From: Burkholderiales bacterium RIFOXYD12_FULL_59_19
Lineage (GTDB): Bacteria > Pseudomonadota > Gammaproteobacteria > Burkholderiales > Burkholderiaceae_C
NCBI GenBank assembly: GCA_001771065.1
Contig: MESQ01000022.1
Location: 1 to 64,000, forward strand
Direction of reading: 5' to 3'
Length of the DNA stretch: 64,000 nucleotides
Below, piece by piece: positions 9,209 through 19,307 of this stretch. The notes beneath the pieces were generated by a model, which saw only the letters and a program-made list of their open reading frames with translations, did not search any database and was not told the origin of the DNA. A program made the translations under genes and the position numbers. Within the stretch, counting starts at the first letter, position 1, and each line of letters begins with the position of its first letter.

Positions 9209-9710
9209 GAAAAATAAGATTCGATTACTCACCGGGCTGATTGTGGCGCAGCTTGCCGTGCCCGCACTTGCCGCCCCAGGCTTTATGACCGATTGGATCC
9301 AGGGAAAGCAGGTGCGCTGGCAGTTCAGCCCCATGACCTACCACTACTCGGAAGATTCCGAGCACAAACGGGTGGTCATGGTTGGGCTGGAGCGTGAGAA
9401 TGCCGACCGTAGCCTGGACGGTGCAGCGCTTTTTACCAATTCATTTGGTCAGCCTACGGTGTACCTCTACCCGTGGGGGCGTACCTACAAATCTGTTGCG
9501 GGCATAGACAACTTGTCCATGAAATGGACGGCCGGGCTGCTTTATGGCTACCGTGACCCGTTTGAAAACAAGGTTCCGCTGAATTTCAGGGGCTTTTCAT
9601 TGGCACTGATTCCTGCTGTCGCCTATGAGTTCAAGCCAGATTGGCAAGCCCAGGTGAATTTTTTGGGTACGGCAGGTTTGATGTTTTCCTTTAGCACCAG
9701 GTTCAATTGA
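9207..9710 (+). CDS. Small predicted outer-membrane beta-barrel protein
   Basis: This is 167 aa with a clear Sec signal (MKNKIRLLTGLIVAQLAVPALAA). The mature part is about 145 aa, rich in alternating aromatic residues and ending in Phe-Asn (FSFSTRFN), which fits a small outer-membrane barrel. Size and aromatic pattern recall PagP-like lipid A palmitoyltransferases, but I see no diagnostic catalytic motif and do not assign that function. The ATG lies within TCATGA, shared back-to-back with the divergent lipoprotein hydrolase. No ribosome-binding site is visible. Confidence 0.7.
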   Translation: MKNKIRLLTGLIVAQLAVPALAAPGFMTDWIQGKQVRWQFSPMTYHYSEDSEHKRVVMVGLERENADRSLDGAALFTNSFGQPTVYLYPWGRTYKSVAGIDNLSMKWTAGLLYGYRDPFENKVPLNFRGFSLALIPAVAYEFKPDWQAQVNFLGTAGLMFSFSTRFN

Positions 9711-9773
9711 GATTCACATGAAAATTGGCATTTTGCCCTCACGGAGTAAATGCCAGATGCTATTCAATTAAAT

Positions 9774-9813
9774 AAGAAGGCCTCGCAGAGCAAATGCTAT
9801 GCGAGGCCTTCTT
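9774..9813. terminator. Bidirectional terminator between the OMP gene and groEL
   Basis: A perfect 14-bp inverted repeat (aagaaggcctcgca with its complement) encloses a 12-nt loop. It is followed by T-rich sequence in both directions and sits between two convergent genes. Confidence 0.85.
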
Positions 9814-9859
9814 TTGATGCGGGGAGGGAGTCGAAACCCCCTCGCGCAGCAGAGCGCAA

Positions 9860-11527
<1,668 letters not shown>

Positions 11528-11539
11528 TCAGTTAATTAA

Positions 11540-11830
11540 TTACTTTTCAACGACTGCGAACAGGTCGTCTTCTTTCATGACCAACAGTTCGTCACCATCG
11601 ACCTTGACGGTCTGGCCGCTGTACTTGCCAAACAACACGCGGTCGCCGACCTTGACAGCCATCGGGCTGACTTCACCCTTGTCGTTCTTTTTGCCTGGGC
11701 CAACGGCCAGCACTTCGCCTTGATCAGGCTTTTCTGCGGCGCTGTCAGGAATGACGATGCCGGAAGCGGTGCGGGTTTCGTTTTCTACGCGTTTGACAAT
11801 CACGCGGTCGTGCAGGGGACGAAGTTTCAT
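11540..11830 (-). CDS. groS: Co-chaperonin GroES
   Basis: This is a 96-aa GroES of normal length: [14 protein letters not shown] at the start, GPGKK and [14 protein letters not shown] in the core, and [14 protein letters not shown] at the end. It is the heptameric lid of the GroEL cage. It has a good RBS (ATAGGAGTCCCC before the ATG) and is the first gene of the groES-groEL operon, downstream of a CIRCE operator and a sigma-70-like promoter. Confidence 0.99.
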   Translation of the reverse strand: MKLRPLHDRVIVKRVENETRTASGIVIPDSAAEKPDQGEVLAVGPGKKNDKGEVSPMAVKVGDRVLFGKYSGQTVKVDGDELLVMKEDDLFAVVEK

Positions 11831-11929
11831 GGGGACTCCTATAAAGTTTGAAACAGGGGTTTAACAAAAAATCACCAGAATGAACATGCTGGTGACTTGT
11901 AACTGTCAGACTGGGTGCTAAAAAATTTG

Positions 11930-11956
11930 TTAGCACTCATATCTAAGGAGTGCTAA
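11930..11956. promoter_or_regulatory. CIRCE operator (HrcA box)
   Basis: TTAGCACTC, a 9-nt spacer and GAGTGCTAA form a perfect consensus CIRCE inverted repeat 100 bp upstream of groES. HrcA binding here would repress the operon until heat shock. Confidence 0.97.
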
Positions 11957-11983
11957 TGATAAGGCCGTTTGAAACTCTTTCAA
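11956..11983 (-). promoter_or_regulatory. Predicted groES promoter
   Basis: On the minus strand TTGAAA (-35), 16 nt and TATCAT (-10) place the transcription start inside the adjoining CIRCE element, as expected for an HrcA-repressed promoter. The CTTGAAA word also resembles a heat-shock sigma-32 -35 element, but no matching -10 was identified. Confidence 0.6.
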
Positions 11984-12075
11984 GAGCCAGGGGCATAATT
12001 TTGTGTTTTCCAGGCCATGCTGACCTGCAGACTTGAATTGTTCTACCATGTAACGAACAACCACGAGGGATGGTC

Positions 12076-13926
12076 ATGACTGATTTCCGGTTTGGTCGTA
12101 ACGTCAAGCCCAACGACCGCGCTGCGGTTTGTTGGTACCACCCGTGGGTCTTGTTGCTGGCTGCGCGCGATGTGTTGTCGTCGCTCAACCAGTTCAGAAA
12201 CCGCGATGAACGTGAGAGTTTTCCCCTGCCACTGACGATCATCGACCGCAGTCAGCGCCAGCCTGTTGCCGTCGTTGATGCAGGGCAGGGTGCTGCCGCT
12301 GGTGACTTCTGGTTTGACTTCATCGCTGACACCGGTGATGGCGGCAACGCCACTTATGCGGTGGCGCGCACCGCCCTGGCGGATCAATGGGTGGGTGATG
12401 ACGGGCAAGTTCTGCCACGCGGTGAATTGCTGGTGTTGGGTGGTGACCTGGCTTACCCAAGTGCCAGCGCGCTGGAATACCGCTACCGTTTTACCGAGCT
12501 CTTTGAAGCCGCTTTGCCAGACGAGCCCAGTTATAACGAGGCCGGCACCGCGCTGGTGCGAGGCCAGCCGTTTACCCTGGCCGCGCTGCCGCAAAACCAC
12601 GACTGGATGGACTCGGCCTCCACCTTTGGGCGCTACTTTTTGCGCAGCAAGCAGTCAAGGTCTTTGCTGGCGGCCGAGATTCCTCAGCGCCAGTCGTATG
12701 TATGCGCGCGCTTACCCCACGGTTGGTGGTTGCTGGGCCTGGACTTTGCCATGACCGACGACATAGACCGCGACCAGTTTGAACAATTCAAAAATCTGGC
12801 TTCGGCCCAAGGGCTGCAAACCGAGGTGAATGGCCAGCCCGTCACGCAGCGTATCTTGCCTGACGACCGCGTCATCTTGCTCTACCCCGCGCCGATCTGG
12901 ACCACACCGGTGGCGGCCGGGGTCTACCCTGGTGGCGCCAAACGCTACCAGTTGCTTGAAGGTCTGTTGCAGTCGCGTATTGCGCTACGCCTGGCGGGTG
13001 ACCTGCACCATTACATGCGCTGGACCTCTGAGCACGACGGGCAGTTGGTCACCTGCGGCACCGGCGGTGCCTTCAGTCACCCCACCCACACGCGCCTGAC
13101 TACCCCGCCCATTGTGGCGCGCAACGTCACCAATGCCTCGGCCATTCCGGCCAGTTCTGCCCGCATTGTGCAAGTGGGCCTGAACGATGGCCGCGCGCCG
13201 GAGCAAAGTCGGCCGTTCAACAAGGTGAACGGCTCCGAATACCCGTCTGTCAGCCAAAGCCGCAAGCTGGCACTCGGTAATGTTACGGCCCTGTTTGGCG
13301 GCGGCGGTGGCTTTTGGCAAGGCAATCGCTGGTTTGCCGGGGTGCTGGCCGGGCTGTATCTGGTCAGCGCCGGCTTGCATCAGTTGCCGTTCGGCTTGCT
13401 TTGGAGTGCCTTGCTGTTTGCCGCCCTGTGCCTGCCACTGGGCTGGGAGTCAAGGCTGGAAGTCTCACCCCAGTGGCAGGCTTGGCACGGCACGGCGTTG
13501 GCCATGGGGACCGGCCTGGCGCACGTGCTGTGCCATGTTGCGGCCCTCGCTGGCATGGGCTGGGGTGTGCAAGCGCTGCTGGTCTGGGCCGCGCCGGTGG
13601 GGGAATTGGGCCGTGTACTGGTTTGGCTGGTAGGCCTGCTGGCCGGCGGGGCGGTGCTGGGCACGCTGATTTTTGGTTGTTATCTGGCGCTGATGTCACG
13701 CCTCGGGTTCCTGACCACCAACGGCTTTTCTGCGCTGGCGCTGCAGGACTTCAAGGGTTTTTTGCGTTTTCAGATCAGCGCAGAGGGTGCGCTGCATGGC
13801 TATTTTGTGGCCATTGATCAGGTGCCCAGGGTCTGGGGCATGAACGACAAACCGCAACCGGTCTGGGCGCCAGCCGACCGGCCGTTGGCCAGCCGGGTGC
13901 ATGATCAGTTTGTGATCAGGAAATAA
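12076..13926 (+). CDS. Metallophosphoesterase-like protein with C-terminal membrane domain
   Basis: This is about 616 aa. The second ATG (12076) is chosen because GAGG lies 7 nt upstream of it but only 1 nt upstream of the track start. The N-terminal half has a calcineurin-like phosphoesterase layout: FIADTGDGG, LVLGGDLAYPS, LPQNHDWMD, LAGDLHHYM and TCGTGGAFSHPTH. Compared with classical motifs, the first DxH reads DTGD and the GNHD motif reads QNHD. About four hydrophobic segments (residues about 418-560) follow, then a soluble tail. It probably acts at the inner membrane. The substrate is unknown. It is divergent from groES. Confidence 0.75.
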   Translation: MTDFRFGRNVKPNDRAAVCWYHPWVLLLAARDVLSSLNQFRNRDERESFPLPLTIIDRSQRQPVAVVDAGQGAAAGDFWFDFIADTGDGGNATYAVARTALADQWVGDDGQVLPRGELLVLGGDLAYPSASALEYRYRFTELFEAALPDEPSYNEAGTALVRGQPFTLAALPQNHDWMDSASTFGRYFLRSKQSRSLLAAEIPQRQSYVCARLPHGWWLLGLDFAMTDDIDRDQFEQFKNLASAQGLQTEVNGQPVTQRILPDDRVILLYPAPIWTTPVAAGVYPGGAKRYQLLEGLLQSRIALRLAGDLHHYMRWTSEHDGQLVTCGTGGAFSHPTHTRLTTPPIVARNVTNASAIPASSARIVQVGLNDGRAPEQSRPFNKVNGSEYPSVSQSRKLALGNVTALFGGGGGFWQGNRWFAGVLAGLYLVSAGLHQLPFGLLWSALLFAALCLPLGWESRLEVSPQWQAWHGTALAMGTGLAHVLCHVAALAGMGWGVQALLVWAAPVGELGRVLVWLVGLLAGGAVLGTLIFGCYLALMSRLGFLTTNGFSALALQDFKGFLRFQISAEGALHGYFVAIDQVPRVWGMNDKPQPVWAPADRPLASRVHDQFVIRK

Positions 13927-13979
13927 TTTGGCAAATCAGGCACACTCTGCCACCTGACAACAATGAAAAGCTCTGGAAC

Positions 13980-14456
13980 ATGCTCTATCTCAGCCTTAAA
14001 ACCCTGCACCTGTTGGCCATCATCGTTTGGATTGGTGGTATGGTGTTTGCGCATTTCTTTTTGCGCCCGGCCCTGCCGGCCTTTGAGTCAGCGGTGCGGG
14101 TACGCCTGATGCACGCGGTGCTGGGGCGGTTTTTTGGCGCGGTGCTGGCGGCCATTGTCGTCACCTTGGTCACCGGGCTGTGGATGATTGGCAACGTGGC
14201 CAAACAGGTGGTGCAGGCGGGGGGGCATTTCAGTATGCCGCTGGAATGGACCATTATGGCCACGCTGGGCATCTTGATGATGCTGATCTTTGGCCACATT
14301 CGTTTTGCCCTCTACAAGCGCCTGAGCCGTGCGACACAAGCCGCTGACTGGCCGACCGGTGCGGCGGCGCTGGCAAAAATCCGTATTTCGGTGCTGGTCA
14401 ACCTGGGCTTAGGCGTGCTGATTGTGCTGGTGACTCTGTTGGGCGTACCGCGCTAA
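13980..14456 (+). CDS. CopD-like four-helix membrane protein
   Basis: This is 158 aa with four predicted transmembrane helices (around residues 5-25, 50-72, 85-107 and 135-155). The N-terminal HLLAIIVWIGGMVFAHFFL signature, with a His in the first helix, is typical of the CopD/YozB-like membrane family. Function in copper or heme handling is a family-level guess only. It lies 53 bp after the phosphoesterase gene and 8 bp before the MFS gene, so the three may be one transcript. Confidence 0.7.
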   Translation: MLYLSLKTLHLLAIIVWIGGMVFAHFFLRPALPAFESAVRVRLMHAVLGRFFGAVLAAIVVTLVTGLWMIGNVAKQVVQAGGHFSMPLEWTIMATLGILMMLIFGHIRFALYKRLSRATQAADWPTGAAALAKIRISVLVNLGLGVLIVLVTLLGVPR

Positions 14457-14464
14457 GGCTGCCG

Positions 14465-15703
14465 GTGAACCCTGACGCAAAGCAATTGTGGTCGGCGCCG
14501 CGCTGGGCGCTGGCGGTGCTGCTGGCCACGCTCGGCATGCTCGGGCCGTTCTCCATTGATACCTACATTCCTGCGTTTGCCGGCATCGCCAGTTCCCTGG
14601 ACGCCACGCCACTGCAGATGCAGCAAACGCTGTCAGCCTACCTGTTTGGCTTTGCTTTCATGAGCCTGTTTCATGGTGCTCTGTCTGACAGCATCGGGCG
14701 CAGGCCGGTGGTGCTGTGGGGGCTGGCCGCGTTCACGCTGGCTTCGGTGGGCTGTGCGTTGTCGCAAAGTATTGGTCAATTGGTATTTTTCCGGGCGGTG
14801 CAGGGTCTTACCACCGGGGCCGGTATTGTGGTGTCGCGTGCCGTGGTGCGCGACATGTTTCCCCCGGCGCAGGCGCAGCGGGTCATGAGCCAGATCACCA
14901 TTTATTTTGGTGTCGCCCCGGCCATTGCGCCCATGGTCGGCGGCGTGTTATTTGCGCATCTGGGTTGGCACAGTGTGTTCTGGTTTTTGGCCGTGGTGGG
15001 TGTGGTACTGTGGACCGCCAATTACAAACTGCTGCCCGAAACCCTGCACATCACGCAGCGTCAGCCGCTCAAGCTCAGCAATCTGCTGCAGGGTTACTGG
15101 AAGCTGGGGCTGGACCCGCGCTTTGTGCTGTTGGCGTTTGCCAGCGGTGTGCCGTTTAACGGCATGTTTCTGTATGTGCTGTCGGCACCAGTGTTTTTGG
15201 GTGAGCACCTGGCCTTGCCGCCGACGCAGTTCTTCTGGTTCTTTGTGCTCACCATCAGCGGCATCATGGGTGGGGCATGGGTGAGTGGCCGCCTGGCGGG
15301 CCGCCGCGCCCCCAAGCAGCAAATCAAATACGGGTTCCTGATCATGCTTGGCATGTCGCTTGTCAATCTGCTGGCCAATGTGCTGTTCACCGCACACGTG
15401 TCGTGGGCCATGTTGCCGGTGGCCATGTTTGCCTTTGGCTGGGCCATGATGGTGCCAGTAATCACGTTGCTGGTGCTAGACCTGCACCCCGACCGGCGTG
15501 GCATGGCCTCAAGTTTGCAGGCCTTCATTGGCGCTAGCGCCAACGGCCTGGTGGCCGGTGTGATTGCGCCGCTGGTGATGCATTCCACCGTGGCACTGGC
15601 GGCCACGTCGCTGGCCATGCTGTTGGTGGGATTGTTTGCCTGGCTGGGGCTGCATAGGCGCTGGCCCGAAATTGGCAGGGTGATTGAGCACCCGTTGGGC
15701 TGA
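14465..15703 (+). CDS. Bcr/CflA-type MFS drug-resistance transporter
   Basis: This is 412 aa with twelve predicted membrane helices. It shows MLGPFSIDTYIPAF in helix 1, which is diagnostic of the Bcr/CflA subfamily, the MFS loop motif GALSDSIGRRPVVLWG (residues about 67-82), and RAVQGLTTGAGIVVSRAVVRD in helices 4-5. It is predicted to export drugs or small metabolites by proton antiport across the inner membrane. The start is a GTG with AAGG 7 nt upstream. It overlaps nothing and converges on the GNAT remnant 9 bp away. Confidence 0.9.
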   Translation: MNPDAKQLWSAPRWALAVLLATLGMLGPFSIDTYIPAFAGIASSLDATPLQMQQTLSAYLFGFAFMSLFHGALSDSIGRRPVVLWGLAAFTLASVGCALSQSIGQLVFFRAVQGLTTGAGIVVSRAVVRDMFPPAQAQRVMSQITIYFGVAPAIAPMVGGVLFAHLGWHSVFWFLAVVGVVLWTANYKLLPETLHITQRQPLKLSNLLQGYWKLGLDPRFVLLAFASGVPFNGMFLYVLSAPVFLGEHLALPPTQFFWFFVLTISGIMGGAWVSGRLAGRRAPKQQIKYGFLIMLGMSLVNLLANVLFTAHVSWAMLPVAMFAFGWAMMVPVITLLVLDLHPDRRGMASSLQAFIGASANGLVAGVIAPLVMHSTVALAATSLAMLLVGLFAWLGLHRRWPEIGRVIEHPLG

Positions 15704-15712
15704 CTTGAGGGG

Positions 15713-16207
15713 TCAGGGCGCCGGGCTTCCCAGCGGAAGATAGAGCGTTAGTTGCGAATCAGCACATGGCGTGAACCCGTAATGCTGATAAAGGGCTTTG
15801 GCGCTGTCCTTTTTGGCATCCACCAACATTGCGAATGCAGCCACCTGCTTGCGCGCTTGCAGGCAGCGCTCAACCGCGCAGCCCAAAAGCAATTTCTCCA
15901 AACCCTGATCACGGTGCGTAGCGCTGCAGGCCAGTCGTCCCATCCGAAAGTACGGCACCGGATAGCGCGACAGCTTTTTCCGATCCGACATCGCTGATGT
16001 GCAACACATCCACCTGCGCTGCACTCAAGGTGTAAAAACCCAGAATCCGGCTGGGTTGTTCTGTATCGACCAACACGTAGACGGCGCTGACACCTCGTGC
16101 GGATTGCTGGTCCGGTCGCCAAATCGGTGCAGATAGTCATCCAACTCCGGGACGCCGCAGTGATAGCTTGTGCGGTCATGCAGGCGGGTATTGAGCGCCT
16201 GCTCTTC
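15713..16207 (-). pseudogene. Frameshifted GNAT toxin-like acetyltransferase (TacT-type)
   Basis: Pieces of one acetyltransferase lie in different frames. The N-part reads LHDRTSYHCGVPELDDYL, then AVYVLVDTEQPSRILGFYTL after one shift. The C-part returns after another shift with YPVPYFRMGRLAC, LEKLLLGCAVERCL, MLVDAKKDSAKALYQHYGF and LTLYLPL. Joined, they match the GNAT toxins that pair with DUF1778 antitoxins. At least two frameshifts break it, and the A-site region is altered (HRDQGLEKLLL). It sits directly after a decayed antitoxin gene on the same strand. Confidence 0.8.
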
Positions 16208-16434
16208 AAGCGCGTTTGACCTTGGCAGCGGCAGTCATGGCGCCTTGCAGCGCTGGGTTGGGAGCGAGAGCATCCGTGACAGCCGCGTGAAAGGTCGCAA
16301 AATCACGCTGCGATAACGTGACCCGAGACTCCTGGTCCAGCCAATGCGTGCGCCTTTTCTTTGGCCGCCGCCCGAACAAACTCCGCCATGGTGGTTCCCA
16401 TCAGGCAGGCAGCACGCGACTGACTTTGATTGCG
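16206..16434 (-). pseudogene. Decayed DUF1778 antitoxin (TacA-type)
   Basis: On the minus strand one frame gives RAACLMGTTMAEFVRAAAKEKA. After a 1-nt shift the next frame gives LDQESRVTLSQRDFATFHAA and ends ALQGAMTAAAKVKRA-stop. Together these match the C-terminal two-thirds of a DUF1778 ribbon-helix-helix antitoxin. The DNA-binding N-terminus is absent, because an in-frame stop lies just upstream. The stop overlaps the start region of the GNAT remnant, the usual antitoxin-toxin order. Confidence 0.75.
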
Positions 16435-16647
16435 TCAAACCGAGGGGTCAGCCGAGTTTAAATTCCCATAGGTCATGACGCGTGACCAATTCTGCATCGT
16501 CAATTGCAGCCCGCATGGCCTACGTCACATCTTCAACCAAAGCCAGCCTCTTGTAACTTGCGGACGAATTTGTAAATGTCAAAAGTAACGGAAGACACAT
16601 TTTGGATGTTTGGCATCAAGTTAAACATTGGAGTCAATCGGCACAAA
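16435..16647. other. Gene-free interval
   Basis: About 210 bp between the decayed toxin-antitoxin locus and the porin terminator. On the minus strand scattered fragments can be read (for example ELVTRHDLWEFKLG) but with stops, suggesting more decayed coding sequence. I could not assign it to a family. Confidence 0.4.
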
Positions 16648-16683
16648 TAAAAACCCCGCCAGATTGCCCGGGCGGGGTTTTTA
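16648..16683. terminator. Rho-independent terminator downstream of porin 1
   Basis: Arms AAAAACCCCGCC and GGCGGGGTTTTT enclose a 10-nt loop. On the minus strand it follows the stop of the porin gene at 16720 and has a T-rich tail. Confidence 0.9.
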
Positions 16684-16719
16684 GGTCTTAACCGTCAGCT
16701 GACTTGCGTCAGCGTCAGA

Positions 16720-17694
16720 TTAGAACGAGTGCAGCAGGCGCACACGGAATGCGGTTGCGTTGCCCGCTACGGTGTCTTCGCTGATGTGTTGGTATGCGGC
16801 TTGCACGCCAGTGCGTTTGCTCAAGGCATAGTTGGCACCGAGCTCGTAAGCTGTAATGGTGTTCAGCGCGTCAGCGGTGTTGCGGGCATAGTTCAAACCA
16901 ACCGTCATGGCCTGGCCAACTGGAGCGGAAACACCAATCAGGTATTGTGTTTCGCTGTTGTTGACTACAGCAGTGGTCTTGAGTTTTTCGTAACCAGCAC
17001 CCAATTTCACAACGCCGAGGTCGTAGGAAGCAGACAAACGGGTACGGTTGTCCAGGCCTGGCGCAGTAGCCAGCACGCCATTCAAACCAAAGCTGGTGTA
17101 ATCAGCAGCGGCGGCAAAAGGACCGGCGGCATAGCTCGCGCCAACCAGGGTTGCGTCTTGTGTCAGGGCTGTCGATTGTGTACCGCCGGCACCATTGGCA
17201 TCCAGCACTGCTGCTGAAACGGTAAAACCGCTCAGGTCAGGCGATGTGTACATCAATACATCCAAGTTCATTACATCTGAAAGCACCGGGCGGGAAATGC
17301 CGCCGATACCCGTAGCGCCATCAAGACCCATGGTTGGTGCATCTGCACCGCCCAGGCCAATGATGCCGTTGCCGATTTCGATGGCACCAATCATCACCGA
17401 ACCAAAACCACCAGCGAGAGTCAGGCTGGCATCACGGCCAGCAATCGGGGTGGTACGGCCACGGCTTTGTACGGCCATGGATGCTGTAGCCTTTAGGCCG
17501 CCACCCAAATTTTCTGAGGCGGCGATCACAAAATCTCCATCAGTGACTTGAAGACCATCGGATTTTGCAGGCGCTACGCCAGCACCTTCGGCGGTGACAT
17601 ACCCAAACGCCAATTTACCTGACACAGTTGCCGTTTGCGCAGACACGGCACCAACAAAAGCGAGAGCAGCTAAAGCTACGAGAGATTTCTTCAT
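16720..17694 (-). CDS. Gram-negative porin (porin 1)
   Basis: This is 324 aa from the ATG at 17694, where GGAG sits 8 nt upstream; the track's GTG start is 3 codons earlier. It has a signal peptide (MKKSLVALAALAFVGAVSAQ) and then alternating beta-strand sequence with the Burkholderiales porin motif MAVQSRGRTTPIAGRDASLTL (residues about 80-100). The C-terminus ends LLHSF, the terminal Phe needed for outer-membrane insertion. It should form a trimeric 16-stranded channel for small hydrophilic solutes. It is a paralogue of porin 2 just upstream on the same strand. Its own terminator and a separate promoter region suggest independent expression. Confidence 0.96.
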   Translation of the reverse strand: MKKSLVALAALAFVGAVSAQTATVSGKLAFGYVTAEGAGVAPAKSDGLQVTDGDFVIAASENLGGGLKATASMAVQSRGRTTPIAGRDASLTLAGGFGSVMIGAIEIGNGIIGLGGADAPTMGLDGATGIGGISRPVLSDVMNLDVLMYTSPDLSGFTVSAAVLDANGAGGTQSTALTQDATLVGASYAAGPFAAAADYTSFGLNGVLATAPGLDNRTRLSASYDLGVVKLGAGYEKLKTTAVVNNSETQYLIGVSAPVGQAMTVGLNYARNTADALNTITAYELGANYALSKRTGVQAAYQHISEDTVAGNATAFRVRLLHSF

Positions 17695-17851
17695 TTGTAT
17701 CACTCCAAAGTTAAAAAAATATTTACCAACCGTCTTTGGTCAGTGCCCTATAAGGGTTGACCCCTAGATTACACCAGAGGCTCGACCCAATTCGAATCCT
17801 GATGCTTTGCTTAAGGCCGCTATTTTTAGCGATGTCACTAAATTGCAACAA

Positions 17852-17883
17852 AAAACCCCACTGGCTTTCACCAGTGAGGTTTT
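17852..17883. terminator. Terminator downstream of porin 2
   Basis: A 13-bp stem with one mismatch (aaaaccccactgg paired with ccagtgaggtttt) lies downstream of the porin 2 stop on the minus strand, with flanking A and T tracts. Confidence 0.75.
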
Positions 17884-17897
17884 TAAAAATATCCTAA

Positions 17898-17913
17898 GTC
17901 GACTTAAGTCGAC
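17898..17913. repeat. Perfect 16-bp palindrome
   Basis: GTCGACTTAAGTCGAC lies just after the porin 2 stop codon. It differs by one base from the core of a palindrome inside the hox operon (28390-28407), so it looks like a member of a dispersed palindrome family. Confidence 0.7.
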
Positions 17914-17919
17914 GTTCTA

Positions 17920-18882
17920 TCAGAAGGCGTGAGCCAACTGGATGCGATATTTCTTGGTATCGTTTTGAACCACGCCAGCAGCAGCACCAGCGGTTTCTTT
18001 CTGGTAGTGAACTGCAACGTAGGTACGCTTGCTCAAGTCATACTTGACGCCAAAATCGACACCGTTAGCGTCTTGAGCAACACCGTCAACAGAGCGACGA
18101 GCGTAGTTCAGACCAACAGTCGTTTGGCCCATTGGCACGGCGACACCCACCAACCAGTCGTGTGAACCATTGTTCAAAGCGGCCGTGGTTTTGCGTTTTT
18201 CGTAGCCCAGGCCGAGGTTGACCATGCCCAGATTGTAAGAACCAGACATACGCAGACGGTTGTCAGCACCAACAACCACGGCATTCAAGCCGTAGTTTGT
18301 GATGTCGGCTGCAGCAGCAACAGGACCGCCAGCGTAGGTTACGCCAATTTGAGTGGCATCTTGTGCAGCAGCAGTCGATTGCATACCGCCAGCGCCCACG
18401 GTGGTGTCAAGCACTGAAACATAGCCTTTAAAGCCAGACATGTTGGGAGTGTAGTAACGCAAGATGTCAACGTTGCCAGCACCAGCCAGAACAACGCCGT
18501 TGTCCAGGCCGTACACAGGTGCACCAGCACCGCCCAAGCCAATGATGCCGTTACCAGCTTCGATCGCGCCAATCAACACAGCACCGAAGCCGCCCGACAA
18601 TGTCAGGCTGGCATCGCGGCCAGCAATGGCGGTGGTACGGCCACGGCTTTGTACGTCCATGGAGGCCACCATCTTCATGCCAGCGCCCAGGTCTTCCACG
18701 GCGGTCAGGGTGAAGTTGCCGTCGGTCACGCGCAGACCATTCGTATCTGCTGCCACACCAGCCGTTGTTACGGTCGTGTTTTCGTAAGCAAAACGCAATT
18801 TACCAGACAACGTCACGGTAGATTGAGCAAAAGCGGTACCAGCGGTAGCCAGAACGGCCAAAGCGATGAGGGATTTTTTCAT
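17920..18882 (-). CDS. Gram-negative porin (porin 2)
   Basis: This is 320 aa from the ATG at 18882 (GGAGA 8 nt upstream); the track start at 18945 adds 21 residues that precede the signal peptide. The signal is MKKSLIALAVLATAGTAFAQ and the mature protein begins STVTLSGKLRFAY. It carries the same MDVQSRGRTTAIAGRDASLT segment as porin 1 and ends in LAHAF with a terminal Phe. It is an outer-membrane diffusion channel. Its 5' leader can form a GGGG/CCCC hairpin (around 18922-18937), and an NtrC-like palindrome lies further upstream. Confidence 0.96.
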   Translation of the reverse strand: MKKSLIALAVLATAGTAFAQSTVTLSGKLRFAYENTTVTTAGVAADTNGLRVTDGNFTLTAVEDLGAGMKMVASMDVQSRGRTTAIAGRDASLTLSGGFGAVLIGAIEAGNGIIGLGGAGAPVYGLDNGVVLAGAGNVDILRYYTPNMSGFKGYVSVLDTTVGAGGMQSTAAAQDATQIGVTYAGGPVAAAADITNYGLNAVVVGADNRLRMSGSYNLGMVNLGLGYEKRKTTAALNNGSHDWLVGVAVPMGQTTVGLNYARRSVDGVAQDANGVDFGVKYDLSKRTYVAVHYQKETAGAAAGVVQNDTKKYRIQLAHAF

Positions 18883-19307
18883 TTCAGATTTCTCCAAGGT
18901 TAAACGAAGGGCTCCGGACTGAGGGGTCTCAGAACCCCGGGCCAACCTCCTGTTTCAGGAAGTTGGTTGTATTGAAACAGAAGCAAACCACTTTCGCGCC
19001 AAAAACCGGCATGAAATTGCGCAATATTGGTGCATTCGTTGCGGACGTGCAACATATTGAAACAGGCCGAAACAAAGCAAACCCATGGCCTCAAGGCTCG
19101 CACATCGTTTGTTGTCAGATGATCGGCACACGACTTTTTTGTGTCGGGGTTGGTTAGCTGTTTTCATGCAGCCTGTACCCAACAAAACCACGGCCTCAGG
19201 TTTTTTGCTCTATGAACTGAAGCGCATTACAAAGAGTGGCAGGCGTGCAGTTGACGTTGAGAGCACTCAGTCCTACCTATTTATGTACATCATGGTAATA
19301 TACAAAA
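18883..19307. promoter_or_regulatory. 425-bp regulatory region between porin 2 and the BrnT toxin
   Basis: No convincing gene. It holds the divergent promoters of porin 2 and the toxin. Visible elements are a leader hairpin near 18915-18942, two copies of an ATTGAAACAG word followed shortly by AAGCAAACC (about 18970 and 19054), and an NtrC-like imperfect palindrome at 19018-19034 (TGCGCAATATTGGTGCA). An AT-rich stretch (TATGTACAT, TAATATAC) lies directly before the toxin ATG. Confidence 0.45.

Noticed and set aside
9816-9859. tRNA-like 3' end (GGGAGTCGAAACCCCC)
   Set aside because: No acceptor, anticodon or T-loop arms could be completed; it is the groEL 3' untranslated region.
15704-16452. 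Direct repeat GAGGGGTCAG flanking the decayed toxin-antitoxin locus, as possible insertion-site duplication
   Set aside because: Only 10 bp and part of a common GGGGTCAG word seen in the hairpin repeats; there are no terminal inverted repeats or transposase.
16440-16620. Possible glutamine-synthetase or antitoxin tail (ELVTRHDLWEFKLG)
   Set aside because: Too short and interrupted by stops for any family assignment.
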